From Micromonospora sp. WMMD1120 (GTDB lineage: Bacteria > Actinomycetota > Actinomycetes > Mycobacteriales > Micromonosporaceae), in assembly GCF_029626235.1 (NCBI RefSeq), contig NZ_JARUBO010000005.1:1272501-1336500 (forward strand): a DNA stretch of 64,000 nt, read 5' to 3'. Position numbers and translations under genes: made by a program. Under the pieces are notes generated by a model that made no database searches, had not been told where the DNA came from, and saw only the letters and a program-made list of their open reading frames with translations. This document shows positions 41,830-52,038 of the stretch, in pieces. Position 1 is the first letter of the stretch. Every line of letters begins with the position of its first letter.

Positions 41830-43383
41830 TCAGGCGGTGGCCAGCAGTTGGTCCACCGGGGCGTAGTCGTCGGTCAACACCATCGCGTCGTCGACGAAGT
41901 CCGTCAACTCGGCGCCGGAGAGCAGGCTGACCTTCGGGTCCACCTCGCCCAGCCGGTCCCGGACCGCGTCCAGCGGCAGCGGCGCGTCGGAGCCGACGAT
42001 CAGGAAGTTGGCGCCCTGCTGCTCGGCCAGCGCCTCCGGCGGCGCGATCAGCGCGACGTGCGCGAACTCGGCGGACACGGTGGCCAGCTCGGCGCGGATG
42101 AACCGTAGCGGCGGGTAGTCGATCACGTTCTGCACGTACACCCCGCCGGGGCGGGTGACCCGCCGGATCTCGGCCGCCATCTCCCGGGTGGCCAGGTGCC
42201 ACGGCACCACCAGGTGCCCGAAGGCGTCACCGACGACCAGGTCACGGCTGTCCGCCGGCTCGCCGGCGACGAGCATCCGGGCGTCACCCACCACCGCCCG
42301 CAGGTCCGGCCCCGGGCGTACGCCCAGCTCCCGCTCGCCCAACTCGACCAGCCCGCCGTCGATCTCGAAAACCACGTTGTCGGTGCCCGGCCGGGTGGCG
42401 GTCAGGTAGCGCGGCACCGTGAAGCCGCCGCCGCCCAGATGCAGCGCGTCCAGGCGCCGACCGGCCGGCGCGGCGACGTCGGCGACCGCGCCGATCCATT
42501 TCGTGTACGCGTACTCGAGGTGTTTCGGGTCGCGAAGGTCGACGTACGAGTGGTGGGCGGAGTTGAGCAGCAACGTCCGCCCGGAGGGCCGGGACGGGTC
42601 CGTGACGACCCGGGCGCAGTGGTACGCCGTCTCGACGTCGCACGGGTTCGGGGCGACAGTGGTCAACCCCGCCCCGACCAGGCCGAGGACGGCCAGCGCG
42701 GCGCGGGTCCGGGCCGGGCCGGGCAGCTCGGTGGGCTGCTGCCGGCGCAGATACCAGCCGAGACCGATACCGACCACACCGAGCGAGATCGCCAGGGCCA
42801 GCAGGATGACGGTGCTGCGTAGCGCGGCGACCAGCACGAAACCGGTGAGCAGGGTGGCGGTGATGCCGCCCAGGGTGCCGATCCCGGAGAGTCGCCCGAC
42901 CACCTGGCCGGTACGGCGCAGGTCGGCGAGCTGGAGCTTCACCACCAGCGGGGTGACCGCCGCCAACAACGCGGCCGGGACGAACACGGCGAGCGCCACC
43001 AGCAGCAGGATGGCGCTCGCCGCGCCGCCCCGCAGCACCTCGCCGGCATAGCGGACGACGGGCAGGGTGATCGCGGTGGCGATGCCGGCCAGCACCAGCG
43101 CCGGCGCCAGCAGGCCGCGCGGGTCGCGCCGGTCGGCCAGCCAGCCGCCGGACCACGCCCCGTACGCGATGGCGGCCAGCGCGATGCCGATCACCGAGCT
43201 GGTCACCTGGAGGGTCACCCCGACGTACGGGCCGACCAGGCGCAACGCGACGGTTTCCAGCACCAGCACGGCGCCGCTCGAGAAGAAGACCAGGAAGGCG
43301 GCCAGGCCGTTGGGCAGCGCCCGGCCGGTGACCGGCGCTTCCGGGGCCGGAGGAGCCGCTATGTCGGACGGTGGGGAGCTCAT
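41830..43383 (-). CDS. membrane-fused spermidine-synthase-like protein
   Basis: The protein has 517 residues. Seven membrane segments (about 24-225) are joined to a Rossmann methyltransferase-like domain of spermidine-synthase type (about 260-500): ALHLGGGGFTVPRYLTATRP, VFEIDGGLVELGERELG, VVGDARMLV and DLVVGDAFGH. HHSYVDL matches the aminopropyltransferase substrate loop loosely. Such fused proteins are common in actinobacteria; the product is unknown and true polyamine synthesis is doubtful. ATG 43383 is the start. It lies 36 bases after the peptidase gene on the same strand. Confidence 0.85.
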   Translation of the reverse strand: MSSPPSDIAAPPAPEAPVTGRALPNGLAAFLVFFSSGAVLVLETVALRLVGPYVGVTLQVTSSVIGIALAAIAYGAWSGGWLADRRDPRGLLAPALVLAGIATAITLPVVRYAGEVLRGGAASAILLLVALAVFVPAALLAAVTPLVVKLQLADLRRTGQVVGRLSGIGTLGGITATLLTGFVLVAALRSTVILLALAISLGVVGIGLGWYLRRQQPTELPGPARTRAALAVLGLVGAGLTTVAPNPCDVETAYHCARVVTDPSRPSGRTLLLNSAHHSYVDLRDPKHLEYAYTKWIGAVADVAAPAGRRLDALHLGGGGFTVPRYLTATRPGTDNVVFEIDGGLVELGERELGVRPGPDLRAVVGDARMLVAGEPADSRDLVVGDAFGHLVVPWHLATREMAAEIRRVTRPGGVYVQNVIDYPPLRFIRAELATVSAEFAHVALIAPPEALAEQQGANFLIVGSDAPLPLDAVRDRLGEVDPKVSLLSGAELTDFVDDAMVLTDDYAPVDQLLATA

Positions 43384-43419
43384 CGTCGCGATGGTACGCA
43401 GCGAAGCTGGGGCTCCGGG

Positions 43420-44436
43420 TCAGTACATCGAGAGATGAACATGGTTCGTGTGGGATGCGGCGGGACTGCCGCTACCGCTGTAGGCCCGCCAGCCGGTGCC
43501 GGGATGCCAGATCTGCCGGTACCAGATCACGTAGAGCACACCCAGGCGGTCCGCGTTGCGCACGTGCCAGGCGGCGAGGCTGTCCCCGTACGCCTTGTCG
43601 CCGCCGGTCGCGTTCTTGTCCTCGAAGCCGTTGGTGGCTGCCGAGAAGTCGCAGGCCCTGCCCTTCGGGTGCTCGCCGCCGCCCCCGCTGCGCTTGCACG
43701 AGACGTGCCGCTTGTAGCCGGCCGCCTGGGTCTCCTTCAGGGCGTGCAAGGTGCGCGGGGTGATGCACCCGGAGGTGGTCGGGTCCTTCACCGAGCAGGA
43801 TTCCGACGGCCAGGACCCGTCGGAGTTTCGCGGCGCCGGCTTCGCCGAGGAGGAGTTGCCGCCGCTGAAACCGTTGCTGCCACCGGAGCTGACCTCGGCG
43901 AGCGCCGCCTCGGCCTCCTTCTTCTTCTTCGCCATCACGGCGAGTTGCTTCTGCTGCTCGCGGACCTCGGCGTCGATGGCGACCTTGGCCTGCTGCGCCT
44001 GCCGCTGGGCCTCGGTGAGGTCCCGCAACCGCTTGCTGTCCCGCTGGGCCATCAGGTCCAGGTCGTTCGCGCGTTCCAGGAACGCCTCCGGCGAGCCGGT
44101 GTTGAGCAGCATCGACACCGCGTTGAGCCGGCCGTACCGGTACGACTGCGCGGCCACCTCACCGACCTGGGCGGTGAGCCCCACCAGGCGGCCCTCCAGC
44201 GCGGTCAGCTCGCCGGCCAGCGCCGCCTGCCGACGCTTGGAGTTGTCCAGTTTGGCCTTGGCCTCGATGTGCCCCTTGGCGGTCAGCTCCAACGCGTCGC
44301 GCAGCTTCTTGCTGCCGCCCTCGTCCGGCTCCGCGTACGCCGGCACGGCGGTGCCGCCGAGCACCAGCGCGACAGCGGCGAGCAGGGCGAGCAGAGCGCG
44401 GCGACCGAGCCGCGGGTTGAGCCTGGTCCTGGGCAC
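43420..44436 (-). CDS. secreted coiled-coil protein with M15-like peptidase domain
   Basis: The protein has 338 residues. GTG 44436 follows GGAAGGA with a 7-base gap; this start gives a proper signal peptide (about 1-35, ending VPAYA). A coiled coil (about 40-175) precedes a Ser/Gly linker and a C-terminal domain (about 215-338). The latter has zinc-ligand-like GGGEHPKGRACDFS and SHTNHVHLSMY and three or four Cys. This resembles D-Ala-D-Ala carboxypeptidase-like M15 domains found in actinobacterial NlpC/RipA-type wall enzymes. It is probably a peptidoglycan remodelling enzyme or regulator. Confidence 0.85.
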   Translation of the reverse strand: MPRTRLNPRLGRRALLALLAAVALVLGGTAVPAYAEPDEGGSKKLRDALELTAKGHIEAKAKLDNSKRRQAALAGELTALEGRLVGLTAQVGEVAAQSYRYGRLNAVSMLLNTGSPEAFLERANDLDLMAQRDSKRLRDLTEAQRQAQQAKVAIDAEVREQQKQLAVMAKKKKEAEAALAEVSSGGSNGFSGGNSSSAKPAPRNSDGSWPSESCSVKDPTTSGCITPRTLHALKETQAAGYKRHVSCKRSGGGGEHPKGRACDFSAATNGFEDKNATGGDKAYGDSLAAWHVRNADRLGVLYVIWYRQIWHPGTGWRAYSGSGSPAASHTNHVHLSMY

Positions 44437-44632
44437 GAAAGCGTCCTTCCGTCGACCGCCGGCCCCCCGGTTGGAAACCACTTCGGGGCGGCGTCTCCGC
44501 CGGCGCCGGTCGGCGGCCTGCTGGCGGAGACCGCCGTCACGATACCGGACGACGGGCCGGTGACCAGCCCTCCGCCCCGCGCGCTGTCCCGATGTCGACG
44601 CAGCGTTCCGGCGTCATCGCGCAGCGCGCGGA

Positions 44633-45442
44633 TCAGGAGCCGAGCAGCGCCTCGTGCACCTCGGCCCAGACCTGCTCGCTGCTGGCGACGAGCAGACCGC
44701 GGCCGTCGTCGGCGGGGTGGTAGTCGACGCCGTCGAAGCGGCGGGCCACCCCACCGGCGGCACGGACCAGCAGGGCGCCCGGGGCGTGGTCCCAGGGCAG
44801 GGTGCGCCAGAAGAGGACGAACTGCTGCTCGCCGGTGAGGATGTCCAGGTACTCCCGGCCGGCGCAGTGCTGGCCGGGCAGCAGCTCGCCCAGCCGCCGG
44901 CCGCCGGCGCGAACCCGGTCGCGGGTCTCCGGTGGCAGGAAGGTGGTCATCGCCGCGCCGCGCAGGTCGCCGGTGGCCGGCACCGCAGTGGTGCTGTCCA
45001 CCGGCCGGCCGTTGAGCAGGGTGCCCTCGTCCGCCCGGCCCATCGCGAGGGTCTCGGCGAGCGGGTCGAGGATCCAGCCCGCGGTCGGCCGGCCGCCGGT
45101 CAGCAGGGCCACCATCAGGGCGAACGGCCGTTTGCCGGCGGCGAAGTTGGCGGTGCCGTCGACCGGGTCGACGAGCCAGACGTCCCCGTCGTCGCGCAGG
45201 TGCCGCAGCAACGCCGGGTCGTCGGCGACGCCCTCCTCGCCCACGACCCGCGAGCCGGGCCGGATCCGACGCAAGCCGGCCGAGAGCAGCTCCTCGGCCC
45301 GGCGGTCGGCGACGGTGACCACCTCGCCGGGCGCCTTCTCGGTGACGTCGCCGTCGTCGAGTTTGCGGAACAGGGGCAGCACGACCTGGTCGGCGGCCTC
45401 CCGGAGCAGGTCGCCGACGTCGTCGAGCAGGGTGTCAGCCAC
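44633..45442 (-). CDS. inositol-monophosphatase-family phosphatase
   Basis: The protein has 269 residues. Metal-binding motifs are [18 protein letters not shown] and [16 protein letters not shown]. The family acts on inositol phosphate, histidinol phosphate or PAP; the substrate here is not assigned. GTG 45442 overlaps the receiver gene by 8 bases, so it is the last gene of the four-gene signalling operon. That association is unusual and may be more than chance. Confidence 0.9.
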   Translation of the reverse strand: MADTLLDDVGDLLREAADQVVLPLFRKLDDGDVTEKAPGEVVTVADRRAEELLSAGLRRIRPGSRVVGEEGVADDPALLRHLRDDGDVWLVDPVDGTANFAAGKRPFALMVALLTGGRPTAGWILDPLAETLAMGRADEGTLLNGRPVDSTTAVPATGDLRGAAMTTFLPPETRDRVRAGGRRLGELLPGQHCAGREYLDILTGEQQFVLFWRTLPWDHAPGALLVRAAGGVARRFDGVDYHPADDGRGLLVASSEQVWAEVHEALLGS

Positions 45443-45887
45443 GCGGCGGCAACTTGACCACGCTGACGAAGAACTCGTCGATCTGGCGGACCACCGAGAT
45501 GAAGCGCTCGAAGTCCACCGGCTTGGTCACGTAGGCGTTGGCGTGCAGCTGGTAGCTGCGCAGGATGTCCTCGTCGGCCTGGGAGGTGGTCAGCACCACG
45601 ACCGGGATGCGGCGCAGCTCCTCGTCCTTCTTGATCTCTTCCAGCACCTCCCGCCCGTCGCGGCGCGGCAGGTTGAGGTCGAGCAGGATCAGGTCGGGCG
45701 CCACCGCGTCGGCGTACTGGCCCTCCCGGCGCAGGTAGGCGAGCGCCTCCGCGCCGTCCGAGACGACCGTCAGCCGGTTGCGCAGCTTGTGCTCCTCGAA
45801 CGCCTCCTGGGTCATCAGCACGTCACCCGGGTCGTCCTCCACGAGCAGGACCTCGATCGGGCTCTTGCCGTCCGCCGGCGCGGTCAT
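45435..45887 (-). CDS. single-domain response regulator (Rcp1-like)
   Basis: The protein has 150 residues. The receiver has acidic D18/D19, phosphoacceptor D70 (LILLDLNLP), T100 and K122 (TKPVD). No output domain is attached, as in phytochrome-associated Rcp1 regulators. ATG 45887 overlaps the histidine-kinase stop (ATGA) and its end overlaps the phosphatase gene. It is the likely phosphoacceptor for the kinase directly upstream. Confidence 0.95.
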   Translation of the reverse strand: MTAPADGKSPIEVLLVEDDPGDVLMTQEAFEEHKLRNRLTVVSDGAEALAYLRREGQYADAVAPDLILLDLNLPRRDGREVLEEIKKDEELRRIPVVVLTTSQADEDILRSYQLHANAYVTKPVDFERFISVVRQIDEFFVSVVKLPPRG

Positions 45888-47617
45888 CCCACCGTCTCCC
45901 TCATGTCACCCGTTCTACCGCTTTCCGGCGTCTCGTCGACCCGGTCCGGCTGGTCCGACCCGTCGGAGGGCTCCGTCCGCCCGGCCGCAGTATCGCCCGC
46001 GGACGTGGTGCCGTCCGCCTCCTGATCCTGCGGCTGCTCCTGCGCGTCGGCGGCGGCAGCCGCCTCGACGTCGGCGGGGAGCGCCGGCAGCGTGAACCGG
46101 ATGGCGGTGCCCTCCGGCACGTCGGTGTCCACCCAGACCCGCCCGCCGTGGTACTCGACGATCTTCTTGACGATGGCCAACCCGATGCCGGTGCCCGGGT
46201 ACGCGTCCTTGGAGTGCAGCCGCTGGAAGATCACGAAGATCTTGTCGGCGAACTCCGGCTCGATCCCGATGCCGTTGTCCTGGCAGGTGATCTCCCACTC
46301 GGCGCCCACCAGCCGGGCCGACACGTGCACCTTGCACGGCACGTCCGGGCGGCGGAACTTGACCGAGTTGCTGACCAGGTTCACCAGCAGGTTGGTGAGC
46401 AGCGGCTCCTCGCCGGAGATCACCGGCAGCGGGCCCCAGGTCAGCTCCGCGTCGGCGTACTGCCGGGCGGCCTCGGTCTGGCCGGCGACGTCGCCCATCA
46501 CCCGGTTCAGGTCGACCTCGACGAAACCGGTGGTGAGCCGGCCGATCCGGGAGAACGCGAGCAGGTCGTTGATCAGGCGCTGCATCCGTTGCGCGCCGTC
46601 CACAGCGAAGGCGATGTACTGGTCGGCCCGCTCGTCGAGTTGCCCGGCGTACCGACGCTGGAGCAGTTGGCAGAAGCTGGCCACCTTGCGCAGCGGCTCC
46701 TGGAGGTCGTGCGAGGCGACGTAGGCGAACTGCTCCAGGTCACGGTTGGACCGGGTCAGCTCCTCGGCCTGTTTCTGGAGCTGGTCGTTGACGAACTCGA
46801 TACGTTCCCGGGCCTCCTGGACCTCGGCCAGGTCGGCGGCGATCCTCTGCCGCATCGCGTCCACGTCCGCGCCGAGGCCGATGAACTCCGGCGGGCCGCT
46901 GGTGGCGATGTGGTGCTGGTAGTCGCCCTTGGCGACCTCACGGACCTGGTCGGCCAACACGATCAGCGGCCGGATGACCATCCGGTCCAGGGAGAGCAGC
47001 AGCACCGCCCCGGCGACGACCACCACCAACGCCGCGATGATCAACAGTACGACCAGCGCGTTGCTGCTGGTGCGTACGTTCGTCGCGGCCTGCTCCCGGG
47101 CGGTCAGTATCTCCGCCTGGAGGTCGTTCACCGCCGCCCGCAACTGGTCGAACTGCTGGCGGGCCTGTTCGCTGATCAACGCCTGCCCGGCGGCGGTGCC
47201 ACTCCGCTCGGTGGCGGAGATCACCGGCTCCGCCACCGACTGCCGCCACTGCGCGGAGCGCTCCTCGACGATCCGCAGTTCGGTGCCGATCTGCGGGTAG
47301 TCGTCGAGCAACGAGCCCATCGAGGCGACGAGGTCCTTCTCCTGCTCGATCCCTTCCCGGTAGGGGTTCAGGTCGGCCGGGTCACCGCTGACCGCGTACC
47401 CCCGAACCGCCGTCTCCTGGTCCAGCAGGGCGTTGAGCAGTTCCTGCGACTGCACCCGCAGCGGGCCGGTCTGGTTCAGCACCGCGTCGATCTGGGTGCG
47501 GTTGCGGGCCGCCACCGCCGCCTCCGCAGCGGCCAGGCCGAGCAGCAGCACACCGACGACGACGAGCAGGGTGATGACGCGACGGCGCAGGCTCCAGCCG
47601 CCGACCCCCGGCCTCAC
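45884..47617 (-). CDS. CHASE3-HAMP sensor histidine kinase
   Basis: The protein has 577 residues. Two membrane segments (about 13-36 and 186-209) enclose a CHASE3-type sensor ([32 protein letters not shown]). HAMP and a coiled coil follow. The phosphoacceptor is in [19 protein letters not shown], a phytochrome-type H box. The ATPase domain has [24 protein letters not shown] and [18 protein letters not shown]. An acidic, disordered tail of about 80 residues ends it. GTG 47617 overlaps the upstream phosphatase stop (GTGA); its own stop overlaps the receiver gene (ATGA). Confidence 0.95.
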   Translation of the reverse strand: MRPGVGGWSLRRRVITLLVVVGVLLLGLAAAEAAVAARNRTQIDAVLNQTGPLRVQSQELLNALLDQETAVRGYAVSGDPADLNPYREGIEQEKDLVASMGSLLDDYPQIGTELRIVEERSAQWRQSVAEPVISATERSGTAAGQALISEQARQQFDQLRAAVNDLQAEILTAREQAATNVRTSSNALVVLLIIAALVVVVAGAVLLLSLDRMVIRPLIVLADQVREVAKGDYQHHIATSGPPEFIGLGADVDAMRQRIAADLAEVQEARERIEFVNDQLQKQAEELTRSNRDLEQFAYVASHDLQEPLRKVASFCQLLQRRYAGQLDERADQYIAFAVDGAQRMQRLINDLLAFSRIGRLTTGFVEVDLNRVMGDVAGQTEAARQYADAELTWGPLPVISGEEPLLTNLLVNLVSNSVKFRRPDVPCKVHVSARLVGAEWEITCQDNGIGIEPEFADKIFVIFQRLHSKDAYPGTGIGLAIVKKIVEYHGGRVWVDTDVPEGTAIRFTLPALPADVEAAAAADAQEQPQDQEADGTTSAGDTAAGRTEPSDGSDQPDRVDETPESGRTGDMRETVG

Positions 47618-48858
47618 CGGCCACCGCCCCGGCTGACCAGCAGCATCGCCACGTCGTCGGCGAGCGCGCCGCCGTTGAGCCGTTCGGCCCGACCGACCAG
47701 CCACGCCGGCAACTCGGGCAGCGACACCGACTGGTTGTCCGGCTCGTCCAGCAGGGCGCTGAGCCCCGGCACGTCGAGTCGTTCGTCGCCGGCGCCCACC
47801 CGCCCCTCGATCAGGCCGTCGGTGTACATCAGCAGGGACCAGTCATCGGTGTCGAACTCCAGGTCGTAGGCGATCGGCCGGCGGGGTCGTACGCCCAGCA
47901 GCAGACCGCCGGGCGCGGGCACGGGGGCGACCCGGCCACCGGAGAGCAGCAGCGGCGGCGGGTGCCCGGCCAGGCGGACGGTGGCCCGGTTGGCGTCCAG
48001 GTCCAGTCGGGTGGTGGCCACCGTGGCGAAGATCTCCTGAAGCCGGCGCTCACTCATCAGCACCTGTTCCAGGGCGGGCAGCACCTCGTCGTCCGGCACT
48101 CCGGCGAGCACCAGCGCCCGCCAGGCCACCCGCAGCTCCACCCCGAGCGCTGCCTCGTCGACGCCGTGCCCGCAGACGTCGCCGACGATCAGGTCCAGGC
48201 GGTCCGGGCGGGTCTGCACCACGTCGAAGAAGTCACCGCCGATCAACGCGGCGTGCCGGCCGGGCCGGTAGAAGGTGTGCACCGCCACCTCGTCCGTGGT
48301 CATCAGCGGCTGGGGCAGCAGGCCACGTTCGAGGCGGGCCGACTCGGCCTGCCGCAACTCGACCTCGCGCAACCGCCGGGCGTTCTCGTCGGCGCGCTTA
48401 CGCTCCACGGCGTAGCGCAGGGCGCGGGTCAGCAACACCCCGTCGACCTGCCCCTTGACCAGATAGTCCTGGGCGCCCTCGGCGACCGCCACGATGCCCA
48501 GGTGCTCGTCCGAGCGGCCGGTCAGCACGCAGACCGCGGCGCCGCTGGACATCTCCAGCACCTGGCGCAACCCGTCCAGCCCCTGCGCGTCGGGCAGGCC
48601 CAGGTCGAGCAGGACGCAGTCGACGTCGCTGATCCGCTGGCGCGCCTCGCTGAGGCTGGTGGCGACCAGCAGGTCGATCATCGAGTTCGTCTCGGCCAAC
48701 AGCTCACCGACCAGGAAGGCGTCGCCCTCGTCGTCCTCCACCAACAGCACCCGCAACCGCTCACCCGGCGGCAGGTTGGCGTGCCGCGCCAGACCGCCGT
48801 GCGGGTACGGCACGACTGGGGAACCGGCCGAGCCGGCCCCCCGGTGCGGCCGGGTCAC
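47614..48858 (-). CDS. receiver-PP2C (SpoIIE/RsbU-type) serine phosphatase
   Basis: The protein has 414 residues. An N-terminal receiver (about 35-155) has EDDEGD and phosphoacceptor D85 (VLLDLGLP). A coiled linker (ERKRADENARRLREVELRQA) leads to the PP2C domain (about 195-414): IGGDFFDVV, GDVCGHGVDEAALG, LMYTDGLIEGR and LADDVAMLLV. Such proteins dephosphorylate anti-anti-sigma factors. The start is uncertain: GTG 48858 is used, with GTG 48813 as alternative. It is the first gene of the overlapping operon and is divergent from the M28 peptidase. Confidence 0.9.
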   Translation of the reverse strand: MTRPHRGAGSAGSPVVPYPHGGLARHANLPPGERLRVLLVEDDEGDAFLVGELLAETNSMIDLLVATSLSEARQRISDVDCVLLDLGLPDAQGLDGLRQVLEMSSGAAVCVLTGRSDEHLGIVAVAEGAQDYLVKGQVDGVLLTRALRYAVERKRADENARRLREVELRQAESARLERGLLPQPLMTTDEVAVHTFYRPGRHAALIGGDFFDVVQTRPDRLDLIVGDVCGHGVDEAALGVELRVAWRALVLAGVPDDEVLPALEQVLMSERRLQEIFATVATTRLDLDANRATVRLAGHPPPLLLSGGRVAPVPAPGGLLLGVRPRRPIAYDLEFDTDDWSLLMYTDGLIEGRVGAGDERLDVPGLSALLDEPDNQSVSLPELPAWLVGRAERLNGGALADDVAMLLVSRGGGR

Positions 48859-49080
48859 CGCCGCGAGACGCGGGAGATCGCTGGTGATGTCGGGCTCCTT
48901 CCGATGGCCCTGCTGATCCTGTATTAGACAACGGTCGCACACAACACGAGGCCTGCGGCGCGGGCGGTGATGGACTGCGTCACCACCCGCCGGACGACAA
49001 ACCGGACCGGCCATCCCATCCGGAGCCGGTCCCGGGCAGGATGGTGCCACCCCAGGCCCCACCACCTTCGAGGAGTTCCC

Positions 49081-51501
49081 GTGGGCGCACCTCCCACCCC
49101 AGCCACGACGGGCAGACCGCCCCGCCCGACCCCGGGCGTACCGCCGGCCGACCGCGCTCTGACCCGGCCCCGCCGCCGGTTGCTGGCCGCCGCGGCGGCG
49201 CTCGCCGCGTTGGCCGCCGTCGGCGCGGGCAGTCTGCTCGACCTGCGCACCCCGGCCCCGAAGGCGGCGGACGCCCCGCCGGACGTGTTCAGCGCCGGCC
49301 GGGCGTACGAGGACGTCCAGGTGATCGCCCCCCGGACGCACGTCGCCGGCAGTACGGCGAACGACCAGGTCCGCGCGCACATCGAGCAGCGGTTGCGCGG
49401 GCTGGGCCTGGAGACCGAGGTGCAGGACACCGTGGCGCCCGAGGCCGGTCAGCTCAGTGGCGCGGCGGGCGGGGCGACGATGGCCCACGTCCGCAACGTG
49501 GTGGCCCGGCTGCCCGGCACCGACCCGACCGGCCGGGTGTTCCTGGTCGCCCACTACGACTCGGTGCAGACCGGGCCGGGCGGCAACGACGACGCGGCCG
49601 GCACGTCGGCCATCCTGGAGGTGGCCCGCGCCCTGACCACCGGCCCCCGACCCCGCAACGACATCGTCTTCGTGCTCACCGACGCCGAGGAGGCGTGCCT
49701 CTGCGGCGCGTCCGCGTTCGCCGCGAGCCATCCGCTCGCCGCCGACGGCGGCGTGGTGCTCAACCTGGAGGCGCGCGGCTCCACCGGGCCGGTGATCATG
49801 TTCGAGACGTCCCGGAACAACGCGAAGCTGGTGGACATCTTCGGCCGCGCCGCCCCGCACCCGGTGGGCACCTCGTTCGCTGTGGAGATCTACCGCGCGC
49901 TGCCCAACGACACCGACTTCACCGCGTTCCTGGACCGGAGGTTCGTCGGGCTGAACTCGGCGTACATCGACGGCGGGGCGATCTACCACACCCCGTTGGA
50001 CACGCCCGCCGCGATGGACCGGGGCAGCCTCCAGCAGCACGGGGACAACGCGTTGGGCCTGGCCCGGGAGTTCGGCGCCACCGACCTGGGCGACCTGCGC
50101 GCCGGGCACGACGCCACCTACTTCCCCGTGCCGGGCGGGCTGGTCCGTTACCCGGGCTGGCTCACCGTGCCGCTGGCGCTGCTCGCGGTGGTCGCGGTGG
50201 CCGCCCTGGCCTGGCTGACCCGCCGCGGCGGCCGGGCTGGCACCGGCAGGCTCGCCGCCGGCTTCGGGCTGGCCCTGGTGCCGATCATCGCCGCGCCGGT
50301 CGCCGCCCAGCTGCTCTGGCTGGCGATCACCACCATCCGGCCGGGGTACGCGGAGCTGCTCGACCCGTACCGGCCGATCTGGTACCGGCTCGCCGTCCTG
50401 GCGCTGGCCGCCGCCATCCTGTTCACCTGGTACGCGCTGACCCGCCGCCGGATCGGTCCGGCCGCCCTCGCCGTCGGCGGGCTCGCCTGGTTGGCGGTGC
50501 TCGGGGTGCTCCTGGCCGTCGCGGTGCCCGGTGGGGCGTACCTCACGACACTGCCGGCACTGGCCGGCGCCCTCGGCGGGCTGGTCGCGCTGCGTACCCG
50601 TCAGACCGGGCCGTGGCCGGTGGTGGCGGTGACGGCCGCCGCGGCCGTCGGCGTGCTCATCCTGCTGCCGACGGTGGTGCTGCTCTTCCCGGCGCTGGGG
50701 ATGGGCATGGGCGGGGTGGCCGCGCTGGTCGCGGTGCTGCTCGGCCTGACCGCCCTGCCGGTGGTCGACCTCCTGCACCCGCAGGCCGGTGGCCAGCGCG
50801 GCCTCTTGGCGCTGCGGGCCCGGCGGCTCGCGGTGCTGCCGGCCGGTGCGGCCGCCGTGGCGGCGCTGGTGCTCGCCGGGGTCGGGCTGGGCATCGACCG
50901 GTTCGACGCCGCGCACCCCGCGCCCACCCATCTGATGTACGCCATGGACGCCGACACCGGTCAGGCCCGGTGGCTCAGCCACGAGAGCGACCCGCAACCC
51001 TGGACGGACGGCTACGTGGACGGGGTGACCGACGTCGGCGACGACTTCCCCGGGCTGGGCGACGGTGAGCTGCGGGCCGGGCCGGCACAGCCGGCGGACC
51101 TGCCGGCGCCGAAGCTGGAGGTGCTGGCCGACACGACAGCGGGCGGCGAACGCACACTGCGGTTGCGGCTCACCCCACAGCGGGTGGCCCGGCTCGCCAC
51201 GGTGCACGTCGACACGTCGACAGCCACGGTGCTGCGCGCCGAGGTGGCCGGGCGGTCGGTGCCGGTGGAGCCGCGCGCCGGGAGGTGGGGCTTCGGGCTG
51301 GTCTTCCACGCCCCGCCGGCGGAGGGTGTCGAGATGACGCTGACGCTGCGCCCGATCGCCGCGCGGGTGTCGATGCGGGCGATGGACGCCAGTGACGGGT
51401 TGGACGCGCTGCCCGGCTTCCGTCCCCGGCCGCCGGCGGTCGGCGTCGTCGGGTCGCACAGCTCCGAGATGCTGGCGGTGGCCCGCAGCTATCCCATCTG
51501 A
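49081..51501 (+). CDS. multi-pass membrane M28 metallopeptidase
   Basis: The protein has 806 residues. One N-terminal membrane segment (about 33-55) is followed by an extracellular M28 aminopeptidase domain (about 60-350). Zinc ligands are visible in HYDSVQTGPGGNDDAAG, TDAEEACLCGA, LNLEARG and YHTPLDT. About eight membrane segments (370-630) and a soluble C-terminal domain (640-806) follow, an ER-aminopeptidase-like layout. GTG 49081 follows GAGGAG at 49070-49075; upstream open sequence is not needed. It is predicted to process peptides at the outer face. Confidence 0.9.
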   Translation: MGAPPTPATTGRPPRPTPGVPPADRALTRPRRRLLAAAAALAALAAVGAGSLLDLRTPAPKAADAPPDVFSAGRAYEDVQVIAPRTHVAGSTANDQVRAHIEQRLRGLGLETEVQDTVAPEAGQLSGAAGGATMAHVRNVVARLPGTDPTGRVFLVAHYDSVQTGPGGNDDAAGTSAILEVARALTTGPRPRNDIVFVLTDAEEACLCGASAFAASHPLAADGGVVLNLEARGSTGPVIMFETSRNNAKLVDIFGRAAPHPVGTSFAVEIYRALPNDTDFTAFLDRRFVGLNSAYIDGGAIYHTPLDTPAAMDRGSLQQHGDNALGLAREFGATDLGDLRAGHDATYFPVPGGLVRYPGWLTVPLALLAVVAVAALAWLTRRGGRAGTGRLAAGFGLALVPIIAAPVAAQLLWLAITTIRPGYAELLDPYRPIWYRLAVLALAAAILFTWYALTRRRIGPAALAVGGLAWLAVLGVLLAVAVPGGAYLTTLPALAGALGGLVALRTRQTGPWPVVAVTAAAAVGVLILLPTVVLLFPALGMGMGGVAALVAVLLGLTALPVVDLLHPQAGGQRGLLALRARRLAVLPAGAAAVAALVLAGVGLGIDRFDAAHPAPTHLMYAMDADTGQARWLSHESDPQPWTDGYVDGVTDVGDDFPGLGDGELRAGPAQPADLPAPKLEVLADTTAGGERTLRLRLTPQRVARLATVHVDTSTATVLRAEVAGRSVPVEPRAGRWGFGLVFHAPPAEGVEMTLTLRPIAARVSMRAMDASDGLDALPGFRPRPPAVGVVGSHSSEMLAVARSYPI

Positions 51502-51508
51502 CCGGGCG

Positions 51509-51540
51509 TGGTCCGGCGATACGACCTGCCCGCCGGACCA
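51509..51540. terminator. bidirectional hairpin
   Basis: TGGTCCGGCG (51509-51518) pairs perfectly with 51531-51540 around a 12-base loop, between convergent genes. Confidence 0.7.
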
Positions 51541-51549
51541 CCGCCCTGG

Positions 51550-52038
51550 TCAGCCCACCGGTTCGGGTTGCCCGGCACCGACCCGGCGCCAGCGGTTGCC
51601 GTCGTGATCGGTGAAGGTCAGCTCCACCAGAACGGTGTCGTCCGGGCGCAACCGGTGCTCCGGCGCGACCGTCACGAAAATGTCCTGCACGTCGTGGCCC
51701 GGCACCCGGCGGACCTGCTTCGCGGCGGCCAGCCCGACCGGCGGGGCGTCCGGGTCGTCGGGTGCGGCGAGCCGGGCCAGGACCGCCACGTCCAGCACCG
51801 GGGCGTCGCTCTCGTTGGCCACAGTGACCCGCAGCACGGACGTGCCCCGGATCTCGGCCACCGCCGAGACCAGCCGGGCCTGGGTGGCCCGGGTCCGCAG
51901 GTCGTCGGCGCGACGGGCGCGGATCTCCCGGCGTAACCCGAGGTACACGAAGAGCACGCTGGCGATCGAGCCGACCGCGCCGAACCAGTCGGGCACGGAA
52001 CCCCAGTCGATCACATCCTGGATTGACGACCAGTTCAT
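51550..52038 (-). CDS. small membrane-anchored protein of unknown function
   Basis: The protein has 162 residues. One hydrophobic segment (about 18-34: WFGAVGSIASVLFVYLGL) is followed by a basic stretch (RREIRARRADDLRTRATQ) and a soluble beta-rich domain with LRVTVANESDAPVLDVAV and DTVLVELTFTDHDGNRWRR. The charge pattern suggests the domain is cytosolic. The pattern is common for actinobacterial hypothetical proteins near phage-defence or transport genes, but no family is recognised. It is divergent from the STAND ATPase gene across 250 bases. Confidence 0.7.
   Translation of the reverse strand: MNWSSIQDVIDWGSVPDWFGAVGSIASVLFVYLGLRREIRARRADDLRTRATQARLVSAVAEIRGTSVLRVTVANESDAPVLDVAVLARLAAPDDPDAPPVGLAAAKQVRRVPGHDVQDIFVTVAPEHRLRPDDTVLVELTFTDHDGNRWRRVGAGQPEPVG

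Noticed and set aside
48859..51459. Extension of the receiver-PP2C frame upstream to give a 1,281-codon protein
   Set aside because: The added part is antisense to the clearly coding M28 peptidase gene and is compositionally a shadow. The receiver domain begins only after 48858.
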